Assembly (NCBI RefSeq): GCF_000425585.1
Contig: NZ_KE384401.1
Span: forward strand, 1 to 64,000
From: Terrimonas ferruginea DSM 30193
Lineage (GTDB): Bacteria > Bacteroidota > Bacteroidia > Chitinophagales > Chitinophagaceae
Direction: 5' to 3'
DNA: 64,000 nucleotides
Both the position numbers and the translations under genes were made by a program. Of this stretch, positions 61,935-64,000 are shown piece after piece. The notes under the pieces were generated by a model, which ran no database searches, was not told the origin of the DNA, and saw nothing but the letters and a program-made list of their open reading frames with translations. The number at the start of each line of letters is the position of its first letter. The first letter of the stretch is position 1.

Positions 61935-62558
61935 TTACAACGGCTGTTTGACTTCCTCCTCCCTGAACAGCTCCATCTGCTTCGGAATAATATTAAAACT
62001 TTTGCGGTGATATTGGCAAATGCCATGCGTTTCAATGGCGCGGCGATGGGCGAGCGTACCATAGCCTTTATTGCTGTTCCATTGATAGTGCGGAAACTCT
62101 TCGTGCAGTTGCAACATATAGGCATCGCGGTAAGTCTTGGCAAGAATACTCGCCGCCGCAATGCTGGTATATAATCCATCGCCCTGGATGATGCAATGAT
62201 GGGGAATGTCCTGGTAAGGTGTAAAACGATTGCCATCGATCAGCAGTGACTGCGGACGTATCGACAATTGATCGAGTGCGAGATGCATAGCTTTGAACGA
62301 GGCCTTCAGAATATTGATGGTGTCGATCTCTTCGCTGTCGATACGGGCAACAGCGTAACACACGGCTTTTTTTTCAATAACCACACGAAGCATTTCGCGG
62401 TCTTCAGGAGCTACCTGTTTGGAGTCGTTCAGCAAAGGATGACGAAAATCAGGTGGCAACATGACCGCCGCCGCAAACACCGGACCCGCATAACAACCCC
62501 TTCCGGCTTCGTCGCAACCCGCTTCCAGCAAGTGTTTCGTATGAAAACGCTTCAACAT
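61935..62558 (-). CDS. rnhB: Ribonuclease HII
   Basis: A 207-residue type 2 RNase H that removes RNA from RNA-DNA hybrids and misinserted ribonucleotides. The DEDD site begins DEAGRG (residues 16-21), with LLIDGNRF and KTYRDAYM further on. The ATG at 62558 is the natural start. The 3' end is adjacent to an array of the AAGTATT type. Confidence 0.93.
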   Translation of the reverse strand: MLKRFHTKHLLEAGCDEAGRGCYAGPVFAAAVMLPPDFRHPLLNDSKQVAPEDREMLRVVIEKKAVCYAVARIDSEEIDTINILKASFKAMHLALDQLSIRPQSLLIDGNRFTPYQDIPHHCIIQGDGLYTSIAAASILAKTYRDAYMLQLHEEFPHYQWNSNKGYGTLAHRRAIETHGICQYHRKSFNIIPKQMELFREEEVKQPL

Positions 62559-62596
62559 TCAACGGCAAGTTCCGTATTTTTTTCCGTTCAAAAGAA

Positions 62597-62629
62597 TTTG
62601 TGGAAATATTACGGGCGGGTTTAACTTTG
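62597..62629 (+). promoter_or_regulatory. Consensus promoter of ctaA
   Basis: TTTG (62597-62600), 21 bases, TAACTTTG (62622-62629), 10 bases before the ATG at 62639, so the leader is very short. Confidence 0.75.
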
Positions 62630-62638
62630 CACCTGCTT

Positions 62639-63553
62639 ATGAATGGCAATCGCAGTTATACCCGCTACACCTGGTTTGTGTTGATAATGATTTTCCTGGT
62701 CATCCTGGCCGGCGGTGTGGTCCGCACCACGCAAAGCGGAATGGGTTGTCCCGACTGGCCTACCTGTTTCGGTCGCTGGATACCTCCCACCAGCGTAAAA
62801 GATCTTCCCGCGGATTATGAAAAATATCTGCGCAAACAGGACATCGATCATACGTTCAATGCGCTTCATACCTGGATCGAATCGGTGAACCGCTACCTCG
62901 GTGCGCTGCTCGGCATTTTCTGCATCATCCATCTTGTATGGAGTTTCCGCCGTTTCTTCCGCACACGCCCCGCCATTTTCTGGTGGTCGCTTTTTATGCT
63001 GCTGGCCACAGGCTTCCAGGGCTGGTTGGGTAAACGGGTAGTCGATGCCAACCTTGCCGTCGTTAAGATCACCACCCACATGTTGGTGGCGCTGGTCATT
63101 GCAGCCGTGCCCGTCATCATTCTCACCTTACTCAAAGGTCAACGCGCTATCGCTTCACCCGTTTTGAAAAAAGGTGCTGTGGCTGTATTGCTGCTGGTGA
63201 TCGTGCAGATCGTACTCGGTACGGATGTACGTGAACAGATTGACGAAGTTTCCAAACCGCTCGGCTACGAACACCGCGAGCTCTGGCTCAATAATCTTGA
63301 TATGATGTTTCTCGTGCATAGAAGCCTTTCATGGCTCGTTGTGCTGAGCATCGGCTGGTTGTGGTGGAAATCGCGCAGTTATGCTTTACTCGCAGGGCAC
63401 AGGGCATTGATGCTGGCCGTTACCGTTATCGTACTGGGTGCAGGACTCGTGATGTATTTTTTTCATATGCCTGCTGCCATGCAGCCTGTGCATCTGCTTT
63501 CCGCATCAATTCTTTCGATCACGCTTTTTTCTTTTCGTTTGCAATTGAAATAA
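62639..63553 (+). CDS. ctaA: Haem A synthase, CtaA/COX15 family
   Basis: A 304-residue membrane enzyme that oxidises haem O to haem A for cytochrome oxidase. Eight hydrophobic segments are visible. GGVVRTTQSGMGCPDWPTCFGRW is the family marker, and the haem-ligand histidines fall in ALHTWIESVNRYLG, KITTHMLVAL, MFLVHRSLSW and the late YFFHMPA. The upstream frame to 62600 crosses the promoter, so the start is the ATG at 62639. The next gene begins 29 bases after its stop. Confidence 0.92.
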   Translation: MNGNRSYTRYTWFVLIMIFLVILAGGVVRTTQSGMGCPDWPTCFGRWIPPTSVKDLPADYEKYLRKQDIDHTFNALHTWIESVNRYLGALLGIFCIIHLVWSFRRFFRTRPAIFWWSLFMLLATGFQGWLGKRVVDANLAVVKITTHMLVALVIAAVPVIILTLLKGQRAIASPVLKKGAVAVLLLVIVQIVLGTDVREQIDEVSKPLGYEHRELWLNNLDMMFLVHRSLSWLVVLSIGWLWWKSRSYALLAGHRALMLAVTVIVLGAGLVMYFFHMPAAMQPVHLLSASILSITLFSFRLQLK

Positions 63554-63582
63554 GTACTTTTATTGCTTACTGAAGCAATATT

Positions 63583-64000
63583 ATGAAGGCCTGGCTGCGG
63601 GGTTTTATCTACTCATTTCCCATACAATTATTGTTTCTGCATTTCAGAAAATACCAGGTACTGCTCCTGTTCTGGTTTATTCTGTTCAGCACGATCAACG
63701 GAGGTTTCATGAAAACCTTCGGTGCGGACTCATTATACCTGGCACCGGAGTACCTCGGAAATGTGAATTCCATCAGTTTTGCGCTCGTGGGTATTGCCGT
63801 GGGCATGTTTATCATGAGCTGGAATATCAGCACCTTTATTCTTTTCAGCCGCAACTTCCGTTTTCTCGCTGCCACCACTAATCCTTTTCTTAAATATTGC
63901 ATCAACAATTCTATTCTGCCGCTGGCATTCCTGATTTTCTACGGCATAAGGGCCTATCAATTTACCCACCACCTGGAACTGATCAGTAATGCAGAATTAT
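63583..64000 (+). CDS. Membrane protein, N-terminal part (resembles N-terminus of patatin-like proteins)
   Basis: The first 139 residues of a protein that continues beyond the window. The sequence has three to four hydrophobic helices (for example FRKYQVLLLFWFILF, SFALVGIAVGMFIMSWNIST, ILPLAFLIFYGI) and the stretch PEYLGNVN. I have a weak memory of this start in large Bacteroidota proteins with a later patatin-type lipase domain. The lipase part would lie outside, so treat the name as a guess. Confidence 0.55.
   Translation, partial: MKAWLRGFIYSFPIQLLFLHFRKYQVLLLFWFILFSTINGGFMKTFGADSLYLAPEYLGNVNSISFALVGIAVGMFIMSWNISTFILFSRNFRFLAATTNPFLKYCINNSILPLAFLIFYGIRAYQFTHHLELISNAEL

Noticed and set aside
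1465-61942. CRISPR arrays
   Set aside because: The many repeats are degenerate units of 7-8 bases without spacers of constant length, and no cas gene is present.
61685-61951. An 88-codon open frame in the palindrome island
   Set aside because: It runs through three palindromes and an AAGTATT-type array, has no protein-like character and no family resemblance. It is chance.
1-64000. Insertion sequences, integrases or prophage genes
   Set aside because: No transposase, integrase or phage structural gene was found. The palindromes may be mobile, but no mover is encoded here.

Overview
The window looks like a chromosome segment of a Bacteroidota bacterium, most probably family Chitinophagaceae. 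The evidence is moderate GC, Bacteroidota-only families (DUF6443/RHS protein, DUF3078, DUF5522, TonB-dependent and carboxypeptidase-regulatory outer-membrane barrels), promoters of the Bacteroidota type (TTTG at -33, TAnnTTTG at -7) and genes with little Shine-Dalgarno signal. There is no rRNA, canonical tRNA, CRISPR array, prophage or recognisable insertion sequence. The stretches between genes are packed with degenerate short tandem arrays, mostly with a 7-base period, and with long palindromes.

Layout. 1-5787: end of an RHS-type secreted protein, a PKD-type secreted protein, an ECF-like sigma factor with a TPR-bearing membrane anti-sigma candidate, and a Crp/Fnr regulator. 5971-18238: small membrane protein, fumarylacetoacetate-hydrolase-family enzyme, a beta-lactamase-fold serine hydrolase next to a GH9 plus polysaccharide-deacetylase fusion, fatty-acid hydroxylase, TonB-type outer-membrane barrel, TIGR02757 protein, a 48-residue membrane protein, a cystathionine synthase/lyase, PepSY-like protein. 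18320-30208: asparagine synthetase, TypA, Gfo/Idh/MocA oxidoreductase, BtuB-like receptor, alkyltransferase-like protein, DUF5522, TrmB, TonB-C lipoprotein, DUF3078 protein, a possible structured RNA and an Lrp/AsnC regulator. 49904-64000: housekeeping and envelope genes (OppC-like permease, GT2, alpha/beta hydrolase and MarR with a clear operator, acyl-CoA dehydrogenase, amidase, dihaem cytochrome, KorB, JmjC-like cupin, YrdC/YciO protein, RNase HII, CtaA).

The notable region is 30321-49641. It holds four caspase-fold (C14) peptidases, all with export signals and intact His/Cys dyads, in three architectures: two beta-propeller-like proteins with a C-terminal caspase, one N-terminal caspase with TPRs, and one compact metacaspase-like protein. 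Among them lie a thioredoxin-fold protein, a lipoprotein, an HtrA-like trypsin-fold protease, a CHASE2 membrane protein, a FecR-like protein and a small secreted Tyr-rich protein. Three promoters in this cluster, and no other intergenic region I scanned, share one architecture: TACCC, 6 bases, GGGTA, exactly 23 bases, then a -7-like TAnTTTT box. That ties the caspases and the HtrA-like protease into one probable regulon controlled by an unidentified dyad-binding activator. This exported caspase and trypsin system with a dedicated operator is my best candidate for an undescribed system.

A second theme is how the intergenic arrays interact with genes. Four genes (sigma factor, Crp/Fnr, the 1432-residue caspase, CHASE2) have a TTG as their only plausible start, at or just after an array that also supplies the in-frame stop. 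The alkyltransferase-like gene reads through an array at its 3' end and gains a lysine-rich tail.
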